From: Theocolax elegans | Lineage: Eukaryota; Arthropoda; Insecta; Hymenoptera; Cerocephalidae | Direction: 5' to 3' | Length of the DNA stretch: 64,000 nucleotides | Assembly: GCA_026168455.1 (NCBI GenBank) | Contig: CM047426.1 | Span: forward strand, 72,567,986-72,631,985 | Shown: positions 11,993 to 24,800 of the stretch, in pieces | Position numbering within the stretch: the stretch's first letter is position 1 | Layout: the number at the start of each line of letters is the position of its first letter | Notes under the pieces: model-generated | Databases searched by the model: none | The model's input: only the letters and a program-made list of their open reading frames with translations | What the model was told of the DNA's origin: nothing | Translations under genes and position numbers: made by a program

Positions 11993-14900
11993 TTTTCTCC
12001 CAAGATTCATTCATCTTTACAGTGTAGCTCTGATGGGACGCCCGCTCTGGATTTTCAAATGTTTCCGCCCGTCCTCGAGGTTGTCTCGTATACAGCCAGC
12101 TCTACCTTTTCAGCCTCTTGATAAGGAGACTCTTTGCGAGCCTCTTTGATATACGTACTTTCCTTTGCAGGATTGCGACGACGCGACCTACCTGTGTCCT
12201 CCACGACCTACGTCTACAAATTTCAAAGCAAATGTCTAAACTTCCACTGATCAAATATCGTATGGATATATATTATATATTATTATTTACTCAATTTCAT
12301 TTACTTTTAATCAAACCTTTTTTTTTATATATATCATTATACCATATAAGTATGTATTAGAAACATTCACCCTCTATAATAACAAAAACTTGTTTTTATG
12401 CTACGAGGAAAATTGTTATTTAAATTTAAATATATCTTGCGGATAAATAATTAACATTTATTTGTATAATAAATATCAGAATAATAAAAATCGTTTGAGG
12501 TTTTATCTTCACTTTTTAAATTCGCAACTAATTAAATTAGATTTGAAAGTATTTAAAAATACTCGCGGCATTGATCCACGAACAGCGTTATACGATTGTT
12601 CACGGAACGAAATCTGTTCTCTACTAAATAAAAGTTAGCGCGACTATATTAGCTTAGAGATTCATTGTTAATCGAAAGAAAGAATATTAACAGGAATCCG
12701 AAGTATGTATGGTACCCGAGTGAACATATGTATAGATCCTTTGCAAAGGGCTCTATAGCAGGGTAGAGCGAAAAACTGCAACGGGCTGTTGGGGAATAAA
12801 GCATGTAGCAGAGCACACGTGGGTATACGCATCGTCACCTGTCCCATTAACTATAGGCCCACTCGCGTTGATCGATCGATCGTCCGGTACGGTCCGAGGA
12901 GGTCGTTGTCTCGCGACGCTGCCTATCCCGAGATCGGCGGTCCATTGAGCTCTCCTCGTATATAAGTGCGTGCGCGTGTCTGGGTGCACTGCACGTATAC
13001 GCACACGTACCGACGTAGAGCAATGTAGGCGCGCACCTTGGTGTACGTGTGCGTTCGGCACTCTCTCGTCGGGCAGCTGCGCAGCTACACGTCGGCAACG
13101 CACGCCCGCTAATAATAGTATCGACGACGCGACTCGCGAGCCGCGACGCCTACCCCCGCCTTTCGAGCTTTTCGGCCGTCAACCTGTATATATACGGGGC
13201 CGGCTCGTTTCCGATCCCGTGTACAGCTTGCGTATGTCAATGCCCCCCTGCTACCGCAGCTACCTATAACGAGAGACCGTGCCTCGACTCCCTCCCCTCC
13301 CGATCCCCCCTGATCAGCACGACGCGAGATGAATCACGGCTCCGGTATTTTTTACGAACGTTAACTCCGACCGAGGTGATTCCCCCTCACCTATACTCGT
13401 TATACTTTATATTTAACCACCTTCCTTTATCTCGATGTAATTCGAGGAACGAATATACTTGCTAACGAGAAACTTTGTATATTTCACTGAATTTATATAA
13501 CCTAGCTCCGTTAAGTAATATACCTATATAATAAATTATATTTCTAATATTAAATATTGTATCAATAATTATAGGTAGATATATCAATAATTGCTCGAAT
13601 AATTGTATATCGAAACGCATTGTATAACTTTAAAAGAAAAAGTAAATACCGTACGTCGGTTGAAATAGAATTTGCGATGAATATCTCAGTAGTAATCGCC
13701 GGGTAACCGTATATGTCAACGCGGTAATAGATTGTTTTTACCGCGTGTTCGGTCTCCGGTGATAAAGCAACACAATACCGTACCATCATCCGCAGACGAC
13801 GTTAAACGCACCCCGCTCGCGTCTTCTCGAGTCTCCTCCCCGCGACAACACGCGTAAGCATGTATATATGCGATGGAAAGTATCTTGTCCCCAAAGACGC
13901 GCAAGAGTCGGAGGAACAATCGAGAGGTCCGGAACTCCCTCTGAAAAGAGCCCCTCGAGCCGCAGTCGGTGTATATATATACTGTATAGCGTTTCGCGTC
14001 CAAGTCTCAATAGATTACACGGGAACCATACGGCCCGACGCGCATCTATGTACTTGGACGGTTGTATCGCCGCGTTTGTGCCAAGATCGGGCAACAACCA
14101 CCTACCAGTCCAACGGCATTCACGCGATTCTCCGCGCGTTATCGTTCTCGAGACAATCGGACTCGGACGACAATTGTGACCTCGCAACCCTTCCTCGGCA
14201 GTCTACATCGGCCGCGCACGTTCCAAACGTTCAATATTACTTATGTTATGTTATACGTGTACGTGAGTCCGTCCGTCTCACCGTGGCTCTTCTCTCCGGT
14301 CTCTCCAGTGTGTACGTGTGTAGAATTAATCGTACCGCATGCTCTCGATGGATTGCGAGGTTCTAGGTCTTCGTAAAACCTGGGTATCGTACATCCCTAC
14401 GTATGCCCTTTCATTCAACGTTCGACTGGATTTTCGTATGTGGGTGCCGAGGATTCGGGTTTCGAGAGGTCTCCAATGTTTACACCGCCCTTTCCCATTA
14501 TTGCGAAGAATCTACTTCCTCTATTATACCTCGCATCTTGTACATCTTCGTTTTGGCTATAACGTTATATATACACACTTTACCCACCAGTCAAAGGGCC
14601 CCTCGTCTTCTCTGCATTTATGACTATAAATATTCGGTAAATGTTTAATACTCCCTTAATGTTCTAATCTGTCGTTCTCAGATTGTACCCGTATCTCTCT
14701 GGGGGACAACTTAACTCGCACGGACGTTACGCGTTTTCTGTACACGTATATATATATATAGTTTTTAGTTTTATTTTATTTAAGCGACACGATAATAACA
14801 TTTCTAATAAGATATTATTCTTACGTTCCTTCATTTTAGTCTTTCCTTATTTCACATAAATAATAGAATTTCTTAAATTTTCTTACCATATACGATTACT

Positions 14901-17840
14901 GCAAATTTTCGTATTACAAGTATTACTTATTTCCAACAATAATAAACTTTATTGTTAATGTTATTATATTCGTCCATTAAACAAACCATACATATTGTTT
15001 ATAAATGTGAATATTAGGATATTTTCTAGTATTTTAAAAAATGTAAAGAAGCCTTAGGTCAGTTATAGATTCCATAACCATCCGTTATATACAAAAGTTC
15101 CGCACTATTGTTCTACAAAAATAGGACTTCCGGAAGTAGTGACACCTCTCTTATCGCAATTCTGTGAATTAAGTTCAACCTTCAATACTTTCAAAAAATA
15201 AATAATCGTATCAATTTTCATATTTATATTTACAAATATTTATCCTTAACTAGTATTACTTTCCATGTAAATAAAAAAAATAGTACTACATAGATATATA
15301 TATATATATAGCTACGTGTACGACACGCTTCAAAATGCCGTTTTCCTGAAACTATTTCAAATTATTAAATTTACATTAGTTGTAGCGAAGTCAAGTAAAC
15401 TCGTTTATTTTAACGTAATAAAATCTAAATTTTTTAATTATTAAAAAATGTAGAAGCGCTGGTATATATTTTCAACGCGACATTTGTCACAAGCAAGAAT
15501 GTCGAAACGTATCATTGAACTTCCGGCGACGTATACTCAGTATATGCAGATAATTTCTTTTAAATAATGTTTCTACATTTTAAAGTGTTTTTAATTTAAT
15601 AAATATAAAACACGCGTTTTTTAAATGTGAATGATATAATATATAGTAATAATGAAACTTAAAGTTTAATAATATAATTAATAGATAAAACAATTAAATG
15701 TATTTATATATTTAAAATGTGTGTAAATACCCGACACTACGATAAAAAACATATACAAAGTTTTTTTTCGGGTAGAAAAGGTGAGCTTAAAAAAACATTT
15801 CGGCTGCATACTTTTGAAATTCCAACAAAAACAAAGTTGAATGAAAGAGTAGGTACTGCGAGCTGTACTAGCCGATATGGGAAAAGCCAAAAACAGCTGA
15901 CATATATATCAGATGTTTATATTCGTGTGTATATGTATATACATATACAAGCTACGCTCTCGACATAGGTTTATCTGTATTGTATTGTAAGAAAGTATCG
16001 TTTTCGTTATTTCGCCTCTAAAAAATGAAAGCATAATAAAGATATTATGAGCTTTAATATTTTTGGGAAAAAAATATTTTTCAGTGTAATAATCAATTAT
16101 TAACTAATACAATAATTAAAAAGTAACAAAAAGTCCTAATGCTCAATAACTACAATGTTAAAAAATACATCATTGGTAATAATTATTATCAGTGTTTTTG
16201 ACTTTTATTTCGTTACTTTTTCATATATATATACATCTTGAGATTCTTATTAAAGTACCTAAATGAAAATTAACAAAACAAAACTGTTTATTTTGTTTCA
16301 GGTGCTACTAATATTTAAATACCTATACGCAGTATGTATAAAATATAGATTTTTAATAAAATTAAGCACTATTTTAAATACAGATTGGATATTTAAATAT
16401 GTTTTGATTTGTAAATGTAAAAATAAATCATTACTAAATGACTTTCTTGAATGACATATCACGTAAGAGGTATGGCTTCAACCAAATTTTAGTGTTAACA
16501 TTAATAAAACTGCACGTAAGAATAATTAAGCAGTAAACGAGTAAAGGGAATAACAGAAAGTCACCATCTGTCTATTAGGTACGGGTCGAAATAGGATAAT
16601 GTAAAATAATTACCAAGTTTGGGTGGTAGTAGGTATACCGTATAAGTAGGTAAGTCGAAAGGGAGAAAAGAGATCCAAGTATTTTTGTTTCGAGGGAGCG
16701 CGGGCGCATACGAAACGAAAGTGAAGCGAAAAAAGGTCGAGAGAAGAAAATGTCCCGAAGAATATAAGAAAAAGCGTTGGTTCCCAAAAGTTGGAAGCAT
16801 GTGTCTGGCATCCTTCTCAGCGTAGGTTTTTTTTCGTCGTCGCTCGAGCATTCTCACGCGAGGGAGCGAAGTGAGCCAGGCCGTCGTCGTCGTAGTAGTC
16901 GTCTTCGTCTTCGCCTTCGCCTTCGTCGTTGCTCTGCGCGTAAACACATAAAACGCAGGAGGGCCGAGGGTATCCCTTTCTCTCTCACACTCCCGAGTCC
17001 TGAGGCCTCAGGGGGAATTCCCCGGCCCCCACCTTCGGGCCACGGGTATCCAGAATCCACGTAGATAGACGTGCGACGACGAAGACGACGAGGAGGAGGA
17101 GGACGCCGGCGTGTCGGCGGCGCGTTGGAGGGGCGACGGATTGGCGACGGAGGGGCCGTCGGTGCGAGAGCGGGGGAGTGGGGGGGTGCGGTCTCGGGAA
17201 GCAAGCGCGAGAGGTGGGAGAGAGGTGGGAGAGCGAGGTGCGCCGAGGCAGGGCAGGGGGCACCTATGGAAGCGGGCGCGAGAGCGCGCGCGCACGCACG
17301 GGGGCGGTGGCTGTCCGCCATCTACGCTCTAATAGACCGAGCGTGCAGTGCGCCGACGTTGCCGCGCAGCTCCGCTCCGCTCCGGCGGTGTATACCTACA
17401 CACCTACTCGACCCGAGAATCGAGATCCGCGCTCGCGCGACCAGCGAGATTCAGTCGTCGAGTCGACGGACGGAGAGACCACATTCTCGTACCACGTCGC
17501 ATTGTTCCGCCTCCGCTGGTCCGCTCCCTCCCCCCTCGGCCCCCGACGGAGAGCAGCCGTGCCATGCCCTAGCGCAGGGCCCACCGCTCGACGGACGCGT
17601 GCGTCTCTCTCTTTCCACGGGTCTCGTCTCTTTCCTCCCTCTCTCACTCTCCCCCACCCCCCCTCCAATCTCGCTGTTTCTCGCTCTCTATTCCCCTATT
17701 TATCTCGCCCCGCTGGCTATCTCTCTCCCGAGTTCCGAGCGTTCCCCCGCCTCCCGGCGCTTCCCGCGCGCTCTCTCCACCGCGAGTTTGTGTGTACGCG
17801 GCGGCAGCCTCGAGGACCAGGAGTTCGGAGTAGTCAGTCC

Positions 17841-18061
17841 CACCTGTGACAGTGCGAGTCGCGAGTCGCCGCGAGTCCTCTTTTGTCTCCTCTTCTCTTG
17901 GGTCTCTCCAGGTGGACTCGCCAAGGACGATAAGGATCTAAAGTTCGAAGGTGGAGACAGGCACCAGGCACCAGGCACCAGGCACCTCGCACCTCGCACA
18001 TCGTTCCTCGCACCTCGACCGGGAGTGCCCGAGTGCGCGCGTTGATTAGACGGGCCACCTG
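17841..18061 (+). promoter_or_regulatory. cluster of CACCT/CACCTG boxes
   Basis: Seven copies of the ZEB/zfh1-type core lie within 221 bp: CACCTG at 17841 and 18056, CAGGTG at 17909, AGGTG at 17949, and CACCT at 17983, 17990 and 18011. ZEB proteins bind paired CACCT sites through their two zinc-finger clusters. Their density just upstream of the zfh1 start makes autoregulation a reasonable hypothesis. Three of the sites sit in or beside a 7-mer tandem repeat, which could produce them by chance. Confidence 0.45.
17958..17985. repeat. CAGGCAC minisatellite
   Basis: Four tandem copies of the 7-mer CAGGCAC, followed by degenerate CTCGCAC units. It lies within the GC-rich leader of zfh1. Confidence 0.8.
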
Positions 18062-18302
18062 TGCGGATAGTGCGAGTTGGAGGTTGGAAGTTGGAGGCGC
18101 GGAAGGCCTCCTCGGCTATGAGCGCGGAAGGAAGGAGCCGCGAGGTGCGATAGATAAAAGTTGAAAGTTTTAAAGTTACGGCGTTACGGCCGAATGCGAG
18201 TGCCGAGCAGACCCGAGAGCTGGGTGCACACCGGGAGCCGGAGTTAATGCCGCGTCCCGGCGCTCGGTGGCTCTCCCGCGGTCTCGCTCCCCGGAAGTAG
18301 CC

Positions 18303-18386
18303 ATGAGACCCGGCGCCCTCGGACTCAACGCCCTGGGAGGTGCTCCTATCCTCCAGAGGTACGACCACTCCTCCTACGTCTCCTGA
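18303..18386 (+). CDS. short upstream ORF in zfh1 leader
   Basis: An ATG in good context (GTAGCCATGAG) opens a 27-codon frame starting MRPGALGLNALGG and ending TGA at 18384-18386. Inside it, GTACGA at 18359 could act as a splice donor leaving phase 2, which does not match the phase needed by zfh1 exon 2 at 32208. It is therefore either an upstream ORF that lowers zfh1 translation or a first exon of an isoform using another downstream exon. No homology is recognised. Confidence 0.3.
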   Translation: MRPGALGLNALGGAPILQRYDHSSYVS

Positions 18387-18786
18387 AGACGCGCACCCTT
18401 CCTTTCGCCCCGTCCCCGTTCCTTTGCGTTCATCCTCCTCCTCGTCCTCGTCCTCGTCCTCCTTTGCCGTATCTCCCACTTCGGCCACTCCCGTCGTCCT
18501 TTGTTTTTCCGTTGTTCTTACCTGTCACCTCCTGCTCCTGCTCCTGCTCCTGCTCCCGTTCCCGGTCCTGCTCCTCTTCTTGTTTGGACACTTTGTTTGT
18601 TTGCGGGGGCTGCTCACGCGGCCATTCGACGACGTGTCGCGATTCGCGGCTCCAGGAGGCGCCAGCGAGCGGAGCACGCGCGCCGCGCTCGACGAGGAGG
18701 CAAGACACTGCACGAGGGATAAGAAAGAGAGAAAACAGCCAACCAGCGATACATACCTACACCCGCACCCGTGACTCCACGTGAAT

Positions 18787-18820
18787 ATGAGCATGACGCT
18801 CGTACGGAATTCGTTTAAAG
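18787..18820 (+). CDS. zfh1: zfh1 coding exon 1
   Basis: Encodes [11 protein letters not shown] and one base of a glycine codon. It ends at a strong donor (AAAG/GTACGTACC). The phase-1 end joins 32208 to give G-CSEDE, which is why this exon rather than the ATG at 18303 is taken as the start. A second ATG two codons downstream could also serve. Confidence 0.7.
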
Positions 18821-21800
18821 GTACGTACCTTCCCTTCTCTCTCTTTCTCTCTCGCCGAAACTTGTTTTTCTTCTGCCAGTGCTGCTGCTTCCGCGAACCG
18901 TCACCGTGTCAGCCGGCAGCCGCACCATTCCCAAATTTACCGCGACGCTCGTTAGCTGTCTTGACGAGATACGCGATGTTATTTTCGAAGGTTAACTTAC
19001 TTTTCACCGCTGAGAAACATCCACGAATGCCATAGATCGCGTATGCGCATCTAAAATATCGTTCGACCTATGACTGCAATTATTACGATATTCTTTTTAT
19101 GTCGCATTTATATTTCTTATAAACATTCTCCCGCAATAAATGGTACTTATAGTATTATTTTTCCAAATCCAACATACGCTAATTCAAAACTTTTTATTTT
19201 TTTTATTTTATCTATTCCGTTGCATAAAATAACGTCACATGTACTTCCGAGCGATTAATTAATTAATTACTCATCGGTCAAATAGAAGATTGTGCGAGTA
19301 ATCCTAAAGCATTTGCAGCACGGACAAAACATCGTGAGAATTGGATAGAATGTATTATAGACCCAATAACAATTGTTCAGTTAATCGTTTAATTTAAAAT
19401 GTCTATTTATTTGATACTTTATGAGACCCTCAGATAATCGTTTACAGACTGTATGTATAGTATAGGTACACAAGTTATCTTCTGAGCCGTAAAATGATCA
19501 TTAAATGCAAACCTCGTTTATTTTTCCTTTGTGACACCGCAATTATTATGTTACTCACTAGAATGAAAAATTAGTGTTATATTGATTAAAAAATCAATAA
19601 GATATCGTTTAAAATATGGTTCCCAAAAGTACTGCATATTTTGGGAGAAAAAATTAGAAAACACAAATGAAGAAATAAAACAAGGATTCCTGGTAAACTA
19701 TATAAAAATGCGAAAGCCGCGTAAAAGTAAATAGAGTCGCAGGGTGAAATAAATTTAGGAAAAAAAGCGAGGTGGAAGAGGTGCGCGGCGAGGTACGCAA
19801 GGTACGCGAGCACCCGTGAAAATTGCGCCGGGTGCGCTGTTATTCAAATCCCAGCCTCGTGGAGCGTCACCCGCAGCGGCGCAAATTATAACTTTGAAAT
19901 CGACGCGATCGTTCGAGCGTACTTACGTACACGCATATACGCGCTCGCGCTGTGGCGATCATTGACCATATTTCATTCGGGCGCACGGATGGTGCATTTG
20001 CGCGCTTCCGCTCGCGCGTACTGCGCCCAGAGATGCGATGAATTTTGAATCGACGCACCTGTGCAACCGAAACGTCGGATTCGCTAATTTACGCACTCGC
20101 GTCGAGTATCTCCGTGGACCAGCTTCGCTTACTTCTCTGATCAAACAATTCGATCGATATCTCTGTTAACATTTTGCGCTCCTCTATATTTATTCCGAAG
20201 TCACGAACATGCAATATGAATTTAAGGAAACTCCTCGGTGACCGTTTCAATTGATTTATGAAAATGTACGCGAACATTGCTTTTAAGAGGATTAAGCAAG
20301 TGGCGTTGTGGCAAACACCTCGTTCGATGCTCCTTTTTCCACTTGGAGATCCGCAGAATCGAAACGAATGTTCGCGTAACGCGAAACCCACGGCGCACTC
20401 TCGTCTACTCGTGTATACGTGCGCGCCTTGTTTCTCAAATGGCAATATGAGAGTGGCGTCAAGTCGGCCGAGTCGCCAATTGAAACATTGTTTCGACACA
20501 TACACACACGACTACTCTCATGAGAAGTCTGCGAGTTGACTAAAAATAATCTTTCTATACCGATGATCCCACTGGCATATACATATTCTTAATCAAACCA
20601 TTTTTTCTATTGATATTTTTTCTCTGTACTTACGTTTACATTGCTTTTTAAGTAATAATAATGGCTTTTATTTATTTTACATTTCTAAAACATGCACTGT
20701 ACACTCAAAAATTAGTGTGTTCAAAATGAAATATATTTTGTAGTAACGGGAGGATATACACTTTGATTATCGCGATTTTTACTATATTTTTATATAAATT
20801 TATTATATATTTATACACATTTATAACACACAAAATTACGGTAATCTGGGTATAATGTATGTCTTTTTGTTACTGCAAAATATATAATAATGTTTCTTGT
20901 AAACTATTTTTTTCACAATGTAATACAATATATTGTTGCGGTAATCATTTTTTGGTCCTATATTATTAATTAATATATTTGTATTTTTATAAGTAATATA
21001 TAAATATTAACAATCAATGTAACATGTTAATTTTCAATCGGCTATAACAAACCTGAATCGTACGTCAAATATTCGTATCCTTCACTGATTTAAACAATTG
21101 CAATAATTTTCTATACGATAACAATGCATTAGTTACATTCTTAGGTTACTCTTATTTTAATATAAGTATATATACTGCATTCATATCTAAATTGACAAAC
21201 TCGATATATTACGAAGATTTGAATATTTGCTCAGGATCGTAATTCTCGAACTTGAAAGCTGGTCTTTTTAATTATTGCCCGATGGTTCATCCAGAGAGTT
21301 TGCGGAGTATACGGGCAACGTATCGAGAGGATGGATAATTTACTTTTACGCGTATATGTACAAGTTACACATACACCCACACTCACACTACAAATGTATA
21401 GATGTATATGTACGTGTATACACGTTTAAATAAAAAGCTTTATTTGGACGGAGTCTCGGGGGCACGCGCCATACTCGGACCTAATGTTTACCCAAGAGCA
21501 CGCGCTTCGTTGTGTTTGATCTAACCCAATCTGAAAGTTTAAGCTGACGTTGCAGTCTCTCGTTATCAGCACCGTACCCGAGTCGTTCGATGCACAGGCT
21601 ATACTCGTACATATATACATATCTATCTGAACGGTAGCGTCTCACGGTACACCGCGTAACATTCTGTAAAATGTGTTTACGCTCACGGCTCTGCGGAAAT
21701 ATCTGCATATCTCAATCGTTCCTGCTTTCCAACCATTTTCCCCTTCACCCTTTCTTTTAAATTAAAATATGATTCTCGATTGTAAGATCGTTGTAGCAAA

Positions 21801-24800
21801 TGAAAGCTATCGATCAATTTGAACCGTTTGTTTATTTAACAACTATATAATATATATAACCTCAAATTTATAGTTTACATTTTCTTTATCTAAGATTTTC
21901 GAGTTCCACATTTACAAAAGCACGTTTAAAAAATTCGTGTGATTAATTATTAACTATCCTCTTAATGTTGAATATCTTATACAAAAATTTAGATCTCGTT
22001 AAAAAATGAAAAAATGAATGAAGTATTTGTTTTAAATTTGAATTTGGTGAGCAACCTCGGATGACAATAAATATTATGAAAGTTAATCTTATTTAGGCTT
22101 TAGTAATTATGCGCGCCATGTTGAAAAATATAATTACCATATCAGTGATGCTGTTATAATGTTATAGCGAATCAAACGATAACCAAAGAGATAACAACTA
22201 ATTTATCGTTAACGAAATACTTAATACGACGATACGGGGAAGGGAATTGCGTGTGTTATTTCGAACGTGTAAACCCAAAGATACGCTGTAAACAACTTTT
22301 TCGATATTTGTTAACGTTCAAGGGAAGAAAGTCATCAGGTACTTGAGTATAGACATCTGCGTAAGGTATAGTCTCGAATATATAGGTATCACCAGATGTG
22401 TCGCTCTTCAAGGTTAACGTGCCTCGCATATGGACAGCATCTTTTCTCACATTTCTAGAGGCTAACCGGTCGCTATTCCTTCTGTATACCCTAAACGAAC
22501 AAAATATTTTTTTTACAGCATCCGAACGATCAGAACTTGTAGAAACGATTCATTCGGAATTTGTGTATATTTCAACGCGTCGATTCTCTTACGCACCGAC
22601 AAAAAATTGCAATCGTTCGAACGAACATCCGCGCAAACGTTTTGTCGTTTTCTCTCGGTCAGTTGAGCAAGAAAAACACGAGGCACATTTAACTTTGAGG
22701 AGGAAAAGAGAGAGAGGGAGAGAGAGAGGGAGAGAGAGAGCGATAGAGAGCGATAGAGAGAAAGACAGAGAGAAGCACAGAGCTTTTCTCTCTATCGAGT
22801 TGAGGGCTAAAGCAATGCCGGGGTACGCAAGAACAGTACACAGCTATATAGAGATGTAGAAGCGGTAGCCATAGGCAGTCAAGTGGGCAGTATATAGCGG
22901 CTATCGTCCAGCGGCGGATAATGTTCGGACAGGTCAGGCGCTACGCGTGCGAGTCGAGAGACCGCCGACGCTCGCAAGCGCAACGACCTCTCGCCGGAGA
23001 TTTATTCTCTCTTTCTCTCCTTCTCTCCTCTCTTCCTCTCTTCCTCTTTTCCTCTTTTCCTTTCTCTCTTGTTCTCTCGCGCACTCGCCGCAATGCCCGC
23101 CGCTTCTTGCCCCTTTTTCGCAGCAGTTTCGAGCTCCCCTCTAGAGGACGCTATAATCGTCACTTTAAAAACAATAAACTTTTTATATACCTACTCCGTA
23201 CACTTTTTCATTTTATTTTTTCCGTCCTAATGGTTTTCTTTTCCTTTTTTACGAAATTACGGCGCCGATACGACGATAAAAAACCTTCCATTGTAATGCC
23301 TATAAAGAAATAAGAACAAACTCTGTCAAGATTGTAAAAAATTATTGAAAATGAGTAATAATTCATTTTATATTCAAATAAAATCCCCAGTATCACTTAT
23401 ATTACGGTATATCGATCTAATACAACATTTTATTTCTCTATATCTACGATAGGATGGTACAATTAAAGGATAGTAGGAGGCAAATCATTAAAGTCGGAAG
23501 TTCTCGTTATACTTCAACCGCCGGTGCGTGTACTATCAATGAATAAATTAATAAATGATATAATGAAAAAGATGTTTATGGTTAAATAAGTACTAGTATT
23601 TATTCGATAATTTATCTTGAAAATATATTATTATTAATGAGCACGCATGGGTACAAAATAAATAGCGTTACTCACACACAAATATCGTTTTGCAAATTGA
23701 CGTCGATGCGTAAATTACGTCTATTCGAAATTTCATGCGATGAATTTTGAGCAATGGATACAATGGATTTATTTATAATTGTTGCGAAGACTGGTAAAGT
23801 AATTTCCTGGTTGTTAAAACTTTTATCCCTCGCTTTTTTTGGGGCGGAAACGCGTAAACGAGACACTTTATTTACTCTATCTCCAGTCAAATCAAGTTAA
23901 AAAGAATTTTCCATTTTACGCACTCTCTTTCGGCAGGCGGCACTGTTTTACGACCAAATCTTTCCACAACTGTGTTGCACGTGCGCGCTATTTACACACC
24001 GCTATATACTCGTGGTCTGCACCGCCTTTTACGCACTAGTTGAATAAACTTTTATTTATTACTATGTTATTACTGCAGTTTTATTACATTGTTCAGATGC
24101 TTGTAATGTTTAATAACATTGTGTTAAACCGATTGGTAATAATATGTAATACGTTATACAAATAGTTATTTTATTTAATTACATGAATTAAATGCTTAAA
24201 CGAGCTCTCATCGTTTTATTTGTTTAAATGATCGTGTGGCGGATGAATAAGTAGCAGAAGCAGGTGCGCGCCTACAGCTACATAGCGCGAGCTCTCGATT
24301 CTAATCAACGAGCATCTTCATTGCGTGAGTTAAGCTCGTGAATTAAAGAAAAGACAATAAAGCTCGCTCGTTCGTTCCTACTCGTGAATAGACGACTAGA
24401 CGTATGCGCATCTCTGAAAAAAAATAAAAGAGCTAAAACACTTCGTTCCTCGTTGTTGTTCTCTCTCACGTGTTCAGTTGGACGCTGCACAATTACTGTG
24501 CTTATCGCTCGCGATTTCTCATGTCGAGGCTGGCGACATGCCCGTACGCGTAGTTGTACCTCTACGAACGCAACGCGTCGCCCACCGGACCCCCTTCCCT
24601 CCTAGGAGGGGCGAGGAATCCTCGTTCGTGCACGTGTGCGATTTCGTCACTCGGGGACGCTATACGGCCTCTCCCGCGGTCTGCGTAACCTCGTTTTCTT
24701 TTCTTGGTGCTCCTGATTTTCCTTCCGATTCGGAACCATCGATCGAGGATGAAATTTTAAGATGGTTAAAACCACGTGTTCCTGCAGTTTCTCTTGCGCA

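Larger units (their letters stand above)
7347..16999. other. intergenic region upstream of zfh1
   Basis: No protein gene is supported. The region alternates between AT-rich stretches (9400-10100, 12200-12650, 14650-16550) and CpG-rich patches (7350-7950, 9000-9400, 12800-13400, 13780-14380). The longest open frames are low-complexity, overlap others on the opposite strand and lack splice partners. A CT microsatellite lies at 11941-11992 and a small inverted repeat at 11125-11237. The CpG-rich patches could be distal promoters or enhancers of zfh1, which has multiple promoters in Drosophila, but the sequence alone does not show that. Confidence 0.5.
17000..18786 (+). promoter_or_regulatory. 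zfh1: zfh1 promoter and 5' UTR region
   Basis: This is the most GC- and CpG-rich part of the window and leads directly into the first zfh1 coding exon, so it most likely contains a promoter and long 5' UTR. Initiator-like TCAGT sequences occur near 17449 and 17834. Long open frames here (for example 17071-18045) consist of Arg/Gly/Ser/Pro low-complexity sequence and are by-products of GC content. Tandem repeats include a CAGGCAC 7-mer (17958-17985) and a CTCCTG hexamer (18532-18565). A donor-like GTACGA at 18359 and a pyrimidine-rich tract ending CTCCAG at 18656 could define a 5' UTR intron. Transcript data are needed to place the start site. Confidence 0.6.

Noticed and set aside
17071..18045. 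324-residue open frame in the GC-rich zfh1 leader
   Set aside because: Arg/Gly/Ser/Pro low complexity, equally long frames in other phases and strands, no domain, and it includes tandem repeats. GC-rich DNA has few stop codons by chance.
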